Below, piece by piece: positions 38,885 through 48,940 of a stretch of DNA of 55,973 bases. The translations under genes were made by a program, and so were the position numbers. The notes below the pieces were generated by a model. That model was not told the DNA's origin and searched no databases. It saw only the letters and a program-made list of their open reading frames with translations. This DNA comes from Pseudomonas sp. TH10. Lineage in GTDB: Bacteria > Pseudomonadota > Gammaproteobacteria > Pseudomonadales > Pseudomonadaceae. Where the stretch lies: contig NZ_JAEKEG010000091.1 in assembly GCF_016651255.1 (NCBI RefSeq), forward strand, positions 1-55,973, in the 5' to 3' direction. The number at the start of each line of letters is the position of its first letter. Positions within the stretch are counted from its first letter, which is position 1.

Positions 38885-38950
38885 GTAGGCGCTGCCGAAG
38901 GCTGCGATCTCTTGATCTTGAAAAAAGTTAAAAGACCGCAGCCTGCGGGG
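38885..38950. repeat. Inverted pair of GCTGCGATCT-type REP sequences
   Basis: GCTGCCGAAGGCTGCGATCTC (inside 38885-38915) faces TAAAAGACCGCAGCCTGCGG (38929-38948). The pair can fold into a stem after orn. It belongs to the same family as the copies at 4434-4480 and 31571-31700. Confidence 0.75.
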
Positions 38951-39024
38951 GGCACCGCACGCGCCCTCTTTTGGTGCCTCGGCGAAGTGAGTAGACTGCG
39001 CGCCTTCCTGTCTGGATCGCCACC

Positions 39025-39636
39025 ATGTTGCTGATGCTCTATCTGATCGCCATCACCGCCGAAGCCATGACTGGCGCCTTATCTGCCGGGCGTCGCGGCA
39101 TGGACTGGTTTGGCGTGGTGCTGATCGCCTGCGTCACGGCCCTGGGCGGTGGATCGGTGCGCGATGTGCTGCTGGGGCATTACCCGCTGACTTGGGTCAA
39201 ACACCCGGAATACCTGGTGCTGACCTCGTTCGCAGCCATGTTCACCATCTTTGCGGCACGCTGGATGCGCCACTTGCGCTCATTGTTCCTGGTGCTGGAC
39301 GCCGTGGGGCTGGTGGCTTTCACCCTGATCGGCTGCATGACCGCCCTGGAAATGGGCCACGGCATGCTGGTGGCCTCGGTCAGCGGTGTGATCACCGGGG
39401 TCTTCGGTGGCATCTTGCGCGACATCTTCTGCAACGACATCCCGCTGATCTTCAGGCGCGAACTGTACGCCAGCGTGTCGTTTGCCGCGGCATGGTGCTA
39501 CATGCTCTGCCTGTATCTGAACGTGCCGAGCGAACAAGCCATCCTCATCACCCTGTTCGGCGGCTTTCTGCTGCGCCTGCTGGCGATCCGCTTCCACTGG
39601 GAAATGCCCAAGTTCGTTTACAACGACGCGCCTTGA
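39025..39636 (+). CDS. TRIC-type (UPF0126) cation channel family membrane protein
   Basis: The 203-residue protein has about seven membrane helices in two repeats, each with a Gly-rich motif: ALGGGSVRDVLLG and VFGGILRDIFCND. Bacterial relatives of the TRIC intracellular cation channels (YicG/YadS) show this arrangement. A potassium or other cation permeation role is inferred from the family. ATG 39025 is the first in frame. It lies alone between orn and queG. Confidence 0.88.
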   Translation: MLLMLYLIAITAEAMTGALSAGRRGMDWFGVVLIACVTALGGGSVRDVLLGHYPLTWVKHPEYLVLTSFAAMFTIFAARWMRHLRSLFLVLDAVGLVAFTLIGCMTALEMGHGMLVASVSGVITGVFGGILRDIFCNDIPLIFRRELYASVSFAAAWCYMLCLYLNVPSEQAILITLFGGFLLRLLAIRFHWEMPKFVYNDAP

Positions 39637-39686
39637 CGCCGCCACCCTGCCTGCGGGGCACAGGTTATCGTTGACTGAAACGCCTC

Positions 39687-39788
39687 CTGTAGGAGCGAGC
39701 TCGCTCGCGAAAAACCTGAGAGCGCCGCCGGGTGCCAGGTCCCCAGCGTCATCGTTGACGACCATCGCGAGCGAGCTCGCTCCTACAG
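39687..39788. repeat. REPIN of the CTGTAGGAGCGAGCTCGCTCGCGA type
   Basis: CTGTAGGAGCGAGCTCGCTC (from 39687) and GCGAGCGAGCTCGCTCCTACAG (39767-39788) are reverse complements, with a spacer of about 50 bases. The right arm covers the stop codon of queG (39783-39785). It stands between the converging ends of the TRIC-type gene and queG. Confidence 0.88.
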
Positions 39789-40847
39789 CAGTCCATGTTG
39801 CTTGAGGGCCCATTCGACATGTTCGCGCACCAGCTCCGACGGATACTCGCGCCGAGCCTTCAGCGCCTCCAGTACCGGAATACTCGACGGTGCATTCCCC
39901 AGCCCCACCGCCAGATTGCGCAGCCAACGCTCATAACCCGCCCGGCGTAGCGGCGAGCCTTCAGTGCTGCCGAGAAATTTTTCTTCATCCCACATGAACA
40001 GCTCGGCCAGTTCAGCGTTGTCCAGATTGTGCCGCGGCTTGAAATCGCTTTCGCCAGATGGCCGGGCAAAACGGTTCCATGGACAGACCATCTGGCAGTC
40101 GTCGCAGCCGAACACCCGATTGCCGATCAGCGGCCGGAGTTCTTCGGGAATCGCGCTTTTGAGTTCGATGGTCAGGTAGGAGATGCAGCGGCGGGCATCC
40201 AGCACATAGGGCCCCACGAAGGCATTGGTAGGGCAGATGTCCAGGCAAGCGGTGCAGCGGCCGCAGTGCTCGGTGGCGTGGGGCGGGTCTTCCGGCAGGG
40301 GCAGGTCGACGAACAGCTCGCTGAGAAAGAAGTAGCTGCCGGCTTTGCGGTTCAATACCAGGGTGTTCTTGCCAATCCAGCCCAGGCCGGCCTTTTCGGC
40401 GATCGCTTTCTCGAGCACCGGAGCGCTGTCGACGAAAGCGCGATAGCCGAAGGGGCCGATGACCGCCTGAATTTTTTCTGCCAGCTGTTGCACACGTTTA
40501 CGGATCAATTTGTGGTAATCGCGGCCCAAGGCATAACGCGATACGTAAGCTTTTTCCGGTTGGGCCAGACGTTTGGCCATTTCGGTGTCGCCCGGCAAGT
40601 AGTCCATGCGCAGAGAAACCACGCGCAGGGTGCCGGGAACCAGTTCCTCGGGGTGCGAGCGTTTGCTGCCGTGGGCGCCCATGTAGTCCATCTCGCCGTG
40701 GTAGCCGGCCTCGAGCCAGCGCTCCAGGTGCTGCTCATGCTCGGCCAGATCGAGGCCGCTGATGCCGACTTGCTGAAAGCCCAGCTCGCGGCCCCAATCC
40801 TTGATCGATTGGGCGAGGGCGGGCAGGTCTGTGGTGATGGCGGACAT
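39783..40847 (-). CDS. queG: Epoxyqueuosine reductase QueG
   Basis: The 354-residue enzyme reduces epoxyqueuosine in tRNA to queuosine with cobalamin. The N-terminal DUF1730 part is followed by two ferredoxin-type clusters, CGRCTACLDICPTNAF and CDDCQMVCPWNRFA, and a C-terminal HEAT-like tail. I chose ATG 40847 (MSAITTDLPALAQ); upstream in-frame starts reach into the divergent nnr gene. The last codons lie in a REP sequence. Confidence 0.95.
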   Translation of the reverse strand: MSAITTDLPALAQSIKDWGRELGFQQVGISGLDLAEHEQHLERWLEAGYHGEMDYMGAHGSKRSHPEELVPGTLRVVSLRMDYLPGDTEMAKRLAQPEKAYVSRYALGRDYHKLIRKRVQQLAEKIQAVIGPFGYRAFVDSAPVLEKAIAEKAGLGWIGKNTLVLNRKAGSYFFLSELFVDLPLPEDPPHATEHCGRCTACLDICPTNAFVGPYVLDARRCISYLTIELKSAIPEELRPLIGNRVFGCDDCQMVCPWNRFARPSGESDFKPRHNLDNAELAELFMWDEEKFLGSTEGSPLRRAGYERWLRNLAVGLGNAPSSIPVLEALKARREYPSELVREHVEWALKQHGLL

Positions 40848-40910
40848 GAGGCGAGAGAAACCGGAGCTGAGGTGCGTATAATTCTGCCAGACATCGGAGC
40901 CCGAAGACGT

Positions 40911-42409
40911 ATGCCGCACACTAAAGATGAATTACCCGACGCGCTGTACAGCGCCGCACAAGTCCGCGAGCTTGATGCGAGCCTGATTGCGGCAGGTACG
41001 CCAGGCTTCGAATTGATGCAGCGCGCGGCGCGGGCAACCTGGCGCGCGCTGGTGCGCCAATGGCCGGCGGCGAACGAACTGAGCGTGTTGGCGGGGCACG
41101 GCAACAATGCCGGTGACGGCTATCTGGTTGCCGTGCTGGCCCGGCGCGCGGGATGGTCGGTGCGAGTGCTGGCTGTTGCTGACCCCCAGCGGCTGCAGGG
41201 AGATGCGGCGCGGGCTTATGCCGAAGCCGTTGCCGAACAGGTCGTCATTGAGGCCTGGGATGCGCAGCCATGCTTGCGTGGCATCGTGCTGGACGCTTTG
41301 CTCGGCACCGGGCTGAGCGGCGAAGTACGTGAACCCTATGCCAGTGCAATCGCCGCCATCAATTGTAGCGACCTGCCAGTGGCCGCGGTGGATATTCCTT
41401 CAGGCCTGTGTGCCGATACCGGGCGCATCCTTGGCTGCGCCGTGTGCGCCGACCTGACGGTGACTTTCATTGGCCTGAAGCTGGGGCTGTTCACCGGCGA
41501 TGCGGCGGATCAAGTAGGAACGTTGGTATTCAACGACCTGCAGGCGGAGCCGCAGCTGCTGGCGCGGGCGCCTGTCAGCGCTCGTCGCCTGGGTACTGGC
41601 AATCTGCCTCGACTGGCACCCAGGGCGCCGGCGTCACATAAAGGTAAATTTGGCCATGTGTTGCTTATCGGCGGTGATCGGGGCTTCGGCGGCGCTATTC
41701 TCCTGAGTGCGCAAAGCGCCCTGCGCAGTGGTGCGGGCATGGTCTCCGTGGCGACTCGTAGCGAACACGTGCCCGCCGCTTTAGCCAGAATGCCAGAAGC
41801 CATGGTGCTGGGGACTTCCTCCGCGAACCAGCTGATGGGGTTACTGGAAAAGGTCTCGGTGCTGGTCGTCGGCCCAGGCTTGGGTCGCGACGCCTGGGGA
41901 CGCAGCCTGTTGTCGGCCGCTGCCAACGCACCGCTGCCGCAAGTCTGGGACGCCGATGCACTGAACCTGCTGTCCGAGGCGCACGTCAGCTTGCCCAAAG
42001 GCTGCATCATTACCCCGCACCCGGGGAGGCCGCGTGCTTGCTGGGCATGTCGACGGCCGAGGTCCAGGCGGACCGCCCGGCTGCAGCCCGCGCGTTGAGC
42101 AAAAAATATACAGCTGTCGTCGTTCTCAAAGGCGCCGGCAGCTTGATCGCCAGCCCGGATGGGCGTCTGGCGCTGTGTCATCAAGGCCATCCGGCGATGG
42201 CTACCGCCGGCTTGGGCGATGTACTCGCAGGATTGGTCGGTGCGTTGCTGGCCCAGGGCATGGACGCGTACGACGCGGCCTGCCTGGGGGTATGGCTGCA
42301 TGCCAATGCCGGCGCGCAAGAAGGAAAATCGGGCCGTGGGCTGGCGGCCAGTGATCTGATCCCGGCCATTCGTCAGTTGTTGGAGGAGCAAGCACCGTGT
42401 CTGAAGTAA
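40911..42409 (+). pseudogene. nnrD: Bifunctional NAD(P)HX epimerase/dehydratase (NnrE-NnrD), frameshifted
   Basis: This is a two-domain repair enzyme for hydrated NAD(P)H, read in two frames. The first frame (ATG 40911) holds the YjeF_N epimerase (VLAGHGNNAGDGY) and most of the ADP-dependent dehydratase, up to IITPHPG; it then shifts and stops at 42098. The second frame continues with LLGMSTAEVQADRPAA and the catalytic TAGLGDVLAG to TAA 42409. One G added to GGGG at 42023-42026 would restore HPGEAACLLGMS and about 499 residues. The dehydratase as written is cut before its catalytic Asp. A homopolymer base-call error is possible. A TATAAT lies at 40877-40882. The end overlaps tsaE by 13 bases. 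Confidence 0.88.
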
Positions 42410-42867
42410 ACCTGTACCTGGCCGATGAACAGGCCATGAGCGACTTTGGCGCACGGATCGCCCGCGTGACCCAGGGCCATGGCCTGATTTTCCTGGAAGG
42501 CAATCTGGGGATGGGCAAAACCACGTTGTCGCGAGGGATCATTCGCGGGTTGGGCCACGTCGGCGCGGTAAAAAGTCCGACCTTCACCTTGGTCGAGCCC
42601 TACGAGATCGGTGACGTCCGCGCCTTCCACTTCGACCTGTATCGCTTGGTCGATCCGGAAGAACTGGAGTTTCTCGGCATCCGTGACTACTTCGAAGACG
42701 ATGCCCTGTGCCTGATCGAGTGGCCCGATAAAGGTGCAGGCTTTTTGCCAAAGCCTGACCTGACCATTACCATTAGCCCGCAAGACAGCGGGCGTTCGCT
42801 GAAAATTTTATCCCAGGGCTCGCGTGGCGAAGCCTGGTGTGCCGCTTTGGCATTGGAATCCAATTAA
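42397..42867 (+). CDS. tsaE: tRNA threonylcarbamoyladenosine biosynthesis protein TsaE
   Basis: The 156-residue P-loop ATPase partners TsaB and TsaD in making t6A37 of tRNAs and is usually essential. Walker A is EGNLGMGKTTLSR; VKSPTFTLVEPY and FHFDLYRLVDPEELEFLG are the family signature. The start is GTG 42397, with GGAGGAG upstream, inside the end of nnrD. The next gene starts directly at 42868. Confidence 0.95.
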   Translation: MSEVNLYLADEQAMSDFGARIARVTQGHGLIFLEGNLGMGKTTLSRGIIRGLGHVGAVKSPTFTLVEPYEIGDVRAFHFDLYRLVDPEELEFLGIRDYFEDDALCLIEWPDKGAGFLPKPDLTITISPQDSGRSLKILSQGSRGEAWCAALALESN

Positions 42868-44295
42868 ATGATGGGGTTAGGTATGCGCTTTCGCGCGTTG
42901 GTGGCTGCCGCTGGACTGATGTTGATGGCAGTAACCGTCAACGCTGTGGCCGATACAAAGGTCAACAGCGTGCGCCTGTGGCGGGCGCCGGACAACACGC
43001 GACTGGTCTTCGACCTGAGCGGCCCGGTGCAGCACAGCGTCTTCACGTTGACAGCGCCGGATCGACTGGTCATTGACATCAATGGCGCGTCCCTTGGCGC
43101 ACCATTGAGTGTCAATTCGGCGAATACGCCGATCACCGCCATGCGCTCGGCCCAGCGTACGCCGACCGACCTGCGCGTGGTCATCGACCTGAAGAAAGCC
43201 GTGACTCCCAAGAGCTTTACCCTGGCGCCGAACGCCCAGTACGGCAATCGCCTGGTGGTCGACCTGTTCGACGACGCTGCCGATGCCGCGCCTATTCCCG
43301 CGCCGACCAACGTCGCCAAGGTGGCGCCGGTGCCGGTCACACCCTCCGAACCGGCAATCAAGTTGCCGCCAGCCCCGGCCGGCAAGCGCGACATCATTGT
43401 GGTGATCGACGCCGGCCACGGTGGCGAAGACCCGGGTGCGTCCGGCTCGCGCGGCCAGCGTGAGAAAGACGTGGTACTGGCCATTGCCCGGGAGCTGCAG
43501 CGTCAGGTCAATGGCATGAAAGGCTTCCGCGCCGAACTGACCCGCACCGGCGACTACTTCATCCCGCTGCGCGGCCGAACCGAAATTGCCCGCAAGAAAG
43601 GCGCCGACCTGTTCGTCTCGATCCATGCCGACGCGGCCCCATCGGCGGCGGCATTCGGCGCTTCGGTGTTTGCCCTGTCTGATCGCGGTGCCACTTCGGA
43701 GACAGCCCGTTGGCTGGCTGATAGCGAAAACCGTTCCGACCTGATCGGGGGCGCTGGCAATGTCAGCCTCGATGACAAGGACCGCATGCTCGCAGGTGTA
43801 CTGCTCGACCTGTCGATGACTGCGTCGCTGACGTCCAGCCTCAACGTTGGTCAGAAAGTGCTGACCAATATCGGCCGCGTGACGCCGCTGCACAAACAGC
43901 GCGTGGAACAGGCCGGGTTCATGGTGCTGAAGTCGCCGGACATTCCGTCGATCCTGGTCGAAACCGGCTTCATCTCCAATGCCAACGAAGCGAACAAGCT
44001 TTCGGCCTCGGGCCACCAGCAAGCGCTGGCGCGCTCGATCAGCAGCGGCGTGCGCCAGTTCTTCCAACAGAACCCGCCACCGGGCACCTACATCGCCTGG
44101 CTGCGTGATTCCGGCAAGATCGTCCAGGGCCCACGCGACCACCGCGTCGGCCCAGGCGAAACCCTGGCGATGATCGGTGTGCGTTATCAGGTATCGCCGG
44201 CCACGTTGCGCAGCGCGAACAATCTGAAAAGCGATGAGCTGAAAGTCGGCCAACACCTGACCATTCCTGGCACCGAACTGGCGTCCAAAGAATGA
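42868..44295 (+). CDS. amiB: N-acetylmuramoyl-L-alanine amidase AmiB
   Basis: The 475-residue periplasmic amidase splits peptidoglycan during cell separation. After a signal peptide ([20 protein letters not shown]) come an AMIN domain (about 30-140), the Amidase_3 domain with its zinc ligands in [16 protein letters not shown] and SIHADA and the catalytic Glu in VETGFISN, and a C-terminal LysM repeat ([17 protein letters not shown]). ATG 42868 follows the tsaE stop directly; ATG 42883 would give a more typical signal peptide. Confidence 0.95.
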   Translation: MMGLGMRFRALVAAAGLMLMAVTVNAVADTKVNSVRLWRAPDNTRLVFDLSGPVQHSVFTLTAPDRLVIDINGASLGAPLSVNSANTPITAMRSAQRTPTDLRVVIDLKKAVTPKSFTLAPNAQYGNRLVVDLFDDAADAAPIPAPTNVAKVAPVPVTPSEPAIKLPPAPAGKRDIIVVIDAGHGGEDPGASGSRGQREKDVVLAIARELQRQVNGMKGFRAELTRTGDYFIPLRGRTEIARKKGADLFVSIHADAAPSAAAFGASVFALSDRGATSETARWLADSENRSDLIGGAGNVSLDDKDRMLAGVLLDLSMTASLTSSLNVGQKVLTNIGRVTPLHKQRVEQAGFMVLKSPDIPSILVETGFISNANEANKLSASGHQQALARSISSGVRQFFQQNPPPGTYIAWLRDSGKIVQGPRDHRVGPGETLAMIGVRYQVSPATLRSANNLKSDELKVGQHLTIPGTELASKE

Positions 44296-46202
44296 ACGAG
44301 GTGCTGAACGCTGCCGCCCGCATCGAACTGCTCAGCCCACGGCTGGCGAACCAGATTGCCGCCGGTGAAGTGGTTGAACGCCCGGCCTCGGTGATCAAGG
44401 AACTGTTGGAAAACAGCCTCGACTCCGGTGCCAAACGCATCGATGTCGACGTTGAACAGGGCGGCGTCAAACTGCTACGCGTGCGTGACGATGGCAGCGG
44501 TATTTCTGCCGATGACCTGCCGCTGGCCCTGGCCCGTCACGCCACCAGCAAGATCCGCAACCTCGAAGACCTCGAGCAGGTGATGAGCCTGGGTTTCCGT
44601 GGTGAGGCGTTGGCGTCGATCAGTTCCGTGGCGCGCCTGACCCTGACCTCGCGCACCCGCGACGCCGATCAGGCCTGGCAGGTCGAGACTGAAGGTCGCG
44701 ACATGGCGCCTCGGGTGCAACCGGCAGCGCATCCGGTCGGCACCTCGGTGGAAGTTCGCGACCTGTTCTTCAATACCCCGGCGCGGCGCAAATTCCTCAA
44801 GACCGAAAAAACCGAATTCGATCATCTGCAAGAAGTGATCAAACGTCTGGCATTGGCGCGTTTCGACGTGGCTTTCCATCTGCGCCACAACGGCAAGACC
44901 ATCCTCAGCCTGCACGAAGCCCACGATGACGCGGCCCGTGCCCGCCGTGTGGCGGCGATTTGCGGCTCGGGTTTTCTCGAGCAGGCGCTGCCGATCGAGA
45001 TCGAGCGTAACGGTTTGCATCTGTGGGGCTGGGTCGGGTTGCCGACCTTCAACCGTAGCCAGGCGGATTTGCAGTATTTCTTTGTGAACGGCCGGGCAGT
45101 GCGCGACAAACTGGTGGCCCACGCCGTGCGTCAGGCCTATCGCGACGTGCTGTTCAACGGTCGCCATCCGACCTTTGCACTGTTTTTCGAGGTTGATCCG
45201 GCGGCGGTCGACGTCAACGTCCACCCGACCAAACACGAAGTGCGCTTCCGTGACGGGCGCATGGTGCATGACTTCCTTTACGGCACCTTGCACCGGGCGC
45301 TGGGCGATGTGCGTCCGGAGGATCAGCTTGCCGGTTCAGTGACCACCGCCATCGTCCGTCCGACAGGGTTGGATGCTGGCGAATTCGGCCCGCAGGGCGA
45401 AATGCGTCTGGCGGCCAATGCGCTGCTGGAGCAACCGCAGGCGCAACCGATGTTCAATACGCCGGCGGGTTCGGGCGCGGGTGCCGGCTACCAGTATCAA
45501 TACTCGCCACGGCCACAGTCCACAGTGCCGGCAGCTGAAGCGCAGGCGGCCTACCGTGAGTTCTTTGCCCCGCTGCCCGAAGCCAACGCAGCCGCGCTGC
45601 CGGCCGGACAAGAGGACATTCCGCCGCTGGGTTACGCCCTGGCGCAGCTCAAGGGCATCTACATCCTCTCGGAAAACGCCCAGGGGCTGGTGCTGGTCGA
45701 TATGCACGCCGCCCACGAGCGGATCATGTACGAGCGCCTGAAGATCGCCATGGCCAGCGAGGGCCTCAGCGGCCAGCCGCTGTTGGTGCCGGAATCGCTG
45801 GCGGTCAGTCAGCGCGAGGCGGATTGCGCCGAAGAACATGCGGCGTGGTTTCAGCGTCTGGGTTTCGAATTGCAGCGCCTGGGCCCGGAAACCCTGGCGA
45901 TCCGCCAGATTCCAGCCTTGCTGAAGCAGGCCGAAGCCAATCGTCTGGTCGGCGACGTGCTGTCCGACTTGATGGAGTACGGCACCAGCGACCGGATTCA
46001 GGCGCACCTGAACGAACTGCTCGGCACCATGGCCTGTCACGGCGCGATCCGCGCCAATCGGCGCCTGGCTTTGCCGGAAATGAACGGCCTGCTGCGTGAC
46101 ATGGAAAACACCGAGCGCAGCGGTCAATGCAACCATGGCCGACCGACCTGGACCCAACTGGGCCTGGACGATCTGGACAAACTGTTCCTGCGCGGTCGTT
46201 GA
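44292..46202 (+). CDS. mutL: DNA mismatch repair protein MutL (endonuclease type)
   Basis: The 636-residue protein links MutS to the later repair steps. The N-terminal GHKL ATPase shows [28 protein letters not shown] and [10 protein letters not shown]. The C-terminal dimerisation part carries the nuclease motif [12 protein letters not shown] and the partner motifs [11 protein letters not shown] and CNHGRPTW, so this MutL should nick DNA itself, as known for Pseudomonas, which lack MutH. The ATG overlaps the amiB stop (ATGA). Confidence 0.97.
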   Translation: MNEVLNAAARIELLSPRLANQIAAGEVVERPASVIKELLENSLDSGAKRIDVDVEQGGVKLLRVRDDGSGISADDLPLALARHATSKIRNLEDLEQVMSLGFRGEALASISSVARLTLTSRTRDADQAWQVETEGRDMAPRVQPAAHPVGTSVEVRDLFFNTPARRKFLKTEKTEFDHLQEVIKRLALARFDVAFHLRHNGKTILSLHEAHDDAARARRVAAICGSGFLEQALPIEIERNGLHLWGWVGLPTFNRSQADLQYFFVNGRAVRDKLVAHAVRQAYRDVLFNGRHPTFALFFEVDPAAVDVNVHPTKHEVRFRDGRMVHDFLYGTLHRALGDVRPEDQLAGSVTTAIVRPTGLDAGEFGPQGEMRLAANALLEQPQAQPMFNTPAGSGAGAGYQYQYSPRPQSTVPAAEAQAAYREFFAPLPEANAAALPAGQEDIPPLGYALAQLKGIYILSENAQGLVLVDMHAAHERIMYERLKIAMASEGLSGQPLLVPESLAVSQREADCAEEHAAWFQRLGFELQRLGPETLAIRQIPALLKQAEANRLVGDVLSDLMEYGTSDRIQAHLNELLGTMACHGAIRANRRLALPEMNGLLRDMENTERSGQCNHGRPTWTQLGLDDLDKLFLRGR

Positions 46203-47173
46203 TGAGCCAGCTCCCTCCAGCGATTTTCCTGATGGGCCCGACCGCTGCGGGCAAGACCGATCTGGCCATCGAGCTGACCAAGGTGCTGCCGTGCGAGCTG
46301 ATCAGTGTCGACTCGGCGCTGGTCTATCGCGGTATGGACATCGGCACTGCCAAGCCTTCGAAAGAGCTGCTGGCCGAATATCCGCACCGTTTGATCGACA
46401 TCCTCGACCCGGCCGAAGCCTATTCGGCTGCGGATTTCCGTCGCGATGCCCTGCAAGCCATGGCGGAAATCACCGCGCGCGGAAAAATTCCGCTGCTGGT
46501 CGGCGGCACGATGCTCTATTACAAGGCTTTGGTGGACGGGTTGGCGGACATGCCGGCGGCCGATCCGCAGATTCGCGCGCAGATCGAAGAAGAAGCTGCA
46601 CGCCTTGGCTGGCAAGCCCTGCACGATCAATTGGCGGTCATCGACCCGGTGTCGGCCGCGCGGATTCACCCGAACGATCCGCAACGCTTGAGTCGCGCGC
46701 TGGAAGTTTATCGAGTCAGCGGTCAGAGCATGACTGCTCTGCGCCAGCAACAATCTGCGCAAAGTACTGAAGCAGCCGCTTCGGGACTGCAACAATTGCC
46801 CTATACTGTCGCGAACTTGGCCATTGCCCCGGCAAATCGTCAGGTATTGCACGAGCGCATTAAACAAAGATTCACAAATATGTTGGAACAGGGATTCATC
46901 GACGAGGTCGTAGCCCTGCGTAATAGAAGTGACCTGCATGCCGGGTTGCCGTCTATACGTGCAGTAGGTTACCGCCAAGTCTGGGATTACCTGGATGGCA
47001 AGCTGACATTGGCCGAAATGCAAGAGCGCGGCATCATCGCCACGCGCCAATTGGCCAAACGCCAGTTCACCTGGCTGCGCAGCTGGGAAGATTTACACTG
47101 GCTGGACAGTCTTGATTGCGACAATCTGCCACGCGCCTTGAAATACCTTGGGACCATCTCCATATTGAGCTGA
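46202..47173 (+). CDS. miaA: tRNA dimethylallyltransferase MiaA
   Basis: The 323-residue enzyme adds the dimethylallyl group to A37 of tRNAs reading UNN codons. P-loop [11 protein letters not shown], the substrate motif [19 protein letters not shown] and [11 protein letters not shown] are present. ATG 46202 shares one base with the mutL stop (TGATG). hfq follows after about 96 bases. Confidence 0.97.
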   Translation: MSQLPPAIFLMGPTAAGKTDLAIELTKVLPCELISVDSALVYRGMDIGTAKPSKELLAEYPHRLIDILDPAEAYSAADFRRDALQAMAEITARGKIPLLVGGTMLYYKALVDGLADMPAADPQIRAQIEEEAARLGWQALHDQLAVIDPVSAARIHPNDPQRLSRALEVYRVSGQSMTALRQQQSAQSTEAAASGLQQLPYTVANLAIAPANRQVLHERIKQRFTNMLEQGFIDEVVALRNRSDLHAGLPSIRAVGYRQVWDYLDGKLTLAEMQERGIIATRQLAKRQFTWLRSWEDLHWLDSLDCDNLPRALKYLGTISILS

Positions 47174-47269
47174 GTCCTTGCAATTGCCGTCTATCCTTGG
47201 GGGTGTGACGGCCACAAGCCATCTGAATTACCTATTTTTTATTATTGAATCCTTAAAGGAGTGCGGCAC

Positions 47270-47530
47270 ATGTCAAAAGGGCATTCGCTACAAGACCCTT
47301 ACTTGAATACTTTACGTAAAGAGAAAGTTGGGGTTTCCATCTACCTGGTCAACGGTATCAAACTGCAAGGCACGATCGAGTCGTTCGACCAGTTCGTGAT
47401 CCTGCTGAAAAACACCGTGAGCCAGATGGTTTACAAACACGCTATCTCGACAGTAGTGCCGGTTCGTCCAATTCGTCTGCCTAGCGCAACCGAATCCGAA
47501 GCAGGTGACGCTGAGCCAGGTAACGCCTGA
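47270..47530 (+). CDS. hfq: RNA chaperone Hfq
   Basis: The 86-residue hexameric Sm-like protein helps small RNAs pair with mRNAs and works with Crc in Pseudomonas catabolite control. Sm1 ([20 protein letters not shown]) and Sm2 ([11 protein letters not shown]) are canonical, followed by a short acidic tail. ATG 47270 follows AAAGGA. miaA-hfq-hflX order is conserved across gammaproteobacteria. Confidence 0.98.
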   Translation: MSKGHSLQDPYLNTLRKEKVGVSIYLVNGIKLQGTIESFDQFVILLKNTVSQMVYKHAISTVVPVRPIRLPSATESEAGDAEPGNA

Positions 47531-47542
47531 TAGGAGTCTCCT

Positions 47543-48844
47543 TTGTTCTTTGAGCGCCACGGTGGTGGTGAACGAGTAATCCTCGTTCACTTGGATGGAC
47601 AGGACCCTGAGGCGCGCGAAGATCCGCAGGAGTTTCAGGAATTGGCTAATTCGGCCGGCGCCGAGACCGTTGCGTTTTTTAACGTGCCGCGTCATCGGCC
47701 AACCGCCAAATACCTGATTGGCAGCGGCAAGGTCGAGGAACTGCGCGACCTGGTCAAAGCTGAAGAAGCCGATCTGGTGATTTTCAATCACATCCTCACG
47801 CCCAGTCAGGAACGTAACCTCGAACGTGTTTTCGAGTGTCGCGTGATCGACCGTACCGGTCTGATTCTCGATATTTTCGCCCAGCGCGCCCGTACCCATG
47901 AAGGCAAGCTCCAGGTAGAACTGGCCCAGCTTGACCACATGAGCACCCGGCTGGTTAGAGGCTGGACTCACCTTGAGCGTCAGGGTGGCGGTATCGGCAT
48001 GCGCGGTCCGGGTGAAACCCAGCTGGAAACCGACCGCCGTTTGCTGCGGGTTCGCCTGCGCCAGATCAAGGGCCGGCTGGAAAAAGTGCGCAGCCAGCGC
48101 GAACAGTCGCGACGCGGCCGATCGCGTGCGGATATCCCTACCGTGTCTCTGGTGGGCTATACCAACGCCGGTAAATCCACACTCTTCAACAACGTGACGA
48201 AATCCGACGTCTACGCGGCTGACCAATTGTTTGCCACGCTGGATCCGACCCTGCGCCGTCTGGATATAGACGACCTGGGGCCGATTGTTCTGGCCGACAC
48301 GGTGGGCTTCATTCGTCACTTGCCACACAAGCTGGTCGAGGCGTTTCGGTCTACCCTCGAAGAGTCGAGCAACTCCGATCTGCTGTTGCACGTGATCGAT
48401 GCGGCCGAGCCGGATCGCATGTTGCAGATCGAACAGGTGATGGTGGTGCTGGGCGAGATTGGTGCCCAGGACTTGCCGATCCTCGAGGTCTATAACAAAC
48501 TCGATTTGCTTGAAGGCGTCGAGCCACAAATCCAGCGCGACGAAAACGGCAAGCCTCTAAGGGTCTGGTTGTCGGCGCGTGATGGCAGTGGCCTGGAGTT
48601 GCTGGAGCAAGCCATTGCCGAGTTGCTTGGCAGTGATTTGTTTGTTGGCACCTTGCGCTTGCCGCAACGATTCGCTCGACTGCGTGCGCAGTTTTTCGAA
48701 CTCGGTGCGGTGCAGAAAGAAGAACACGACGAAGAAGGCATCAGTTTGCTGGCCGTTCGTTTGCCCCGGGTCGAGTTGAATCGACTGGTAAGCCGCGAAG
48801 GATTGCAGCCGATGGAATTCATCGAGCAACACACTTTGCAATAA
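47543..48844 (+). CDS. hflX: Ribosome-associated GTPase HflX
   Basis: The 433-residue GTPase rescues or splits stalled ribosomes. The N-terminal ATP-binding HflX domain (about 10-190) has KVEELRDLV and RTGLILDIFAQRA. The G domain has GYTNAGKSTLFN (near 204), DTVGFIRHLPH and NKLD. The start is TTG 47543, with TAGGAG six bases upstream, 12 bases after hfq; no ATG lies close by in frame. Confidence 0.95.
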   Translation: MFFERHGGGERVILVHLDGQDPEAREDPQEFQELANSAGAETVAFFNVPRHRPTAKYLIGSGKVEELRDLVKAEEADLVIFNHILTPSQERNLERVFECRVIDRTGLILDIFAQRARTHEGKLQVELAQLDHMSTRLVRGWTHLERQGGGIGMRGPGETQLETDRRLLRVRLRQIKGRLEKVRSQREQSRRGRSRADIPTVSLVGYTNAGKSTLFNNVTKSDVYAADQLFATLDPTLRRLDIDDLGPIVLADTVGFIRHLPHKLVEAFRSTLEESSNSDLLLHVIDAAEPDRMLQIEQVMVVLGEIGAQDLPILEVYNKLDLLEGVEPQIQRDENGKPLRVWLSARDGSGLELLEQAIAELLGSDLFVGTLRLPQRFARLRAQFFELGAVQKEEHDEEGISLLAVRLPRVELNRLVSREGLQPMEFIEQHTLQ

Positions 48845-48940
48845 AAGCCTGAAAAAGCGGTTGTGCCGCGACGGCAGGCATTCTGTAGCATTGGTCGGCG
48901 CGCCGTGGGTGCGTCTTTGCTTTATCAGATGGAGAGCGCT

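Noticed and set aside
40029..40910. Upstream extension of the nnrE frame to 40029
   Set aside because: The extension is antisense to queG, which is complete; the recognisable protein begins at ATG 40911.
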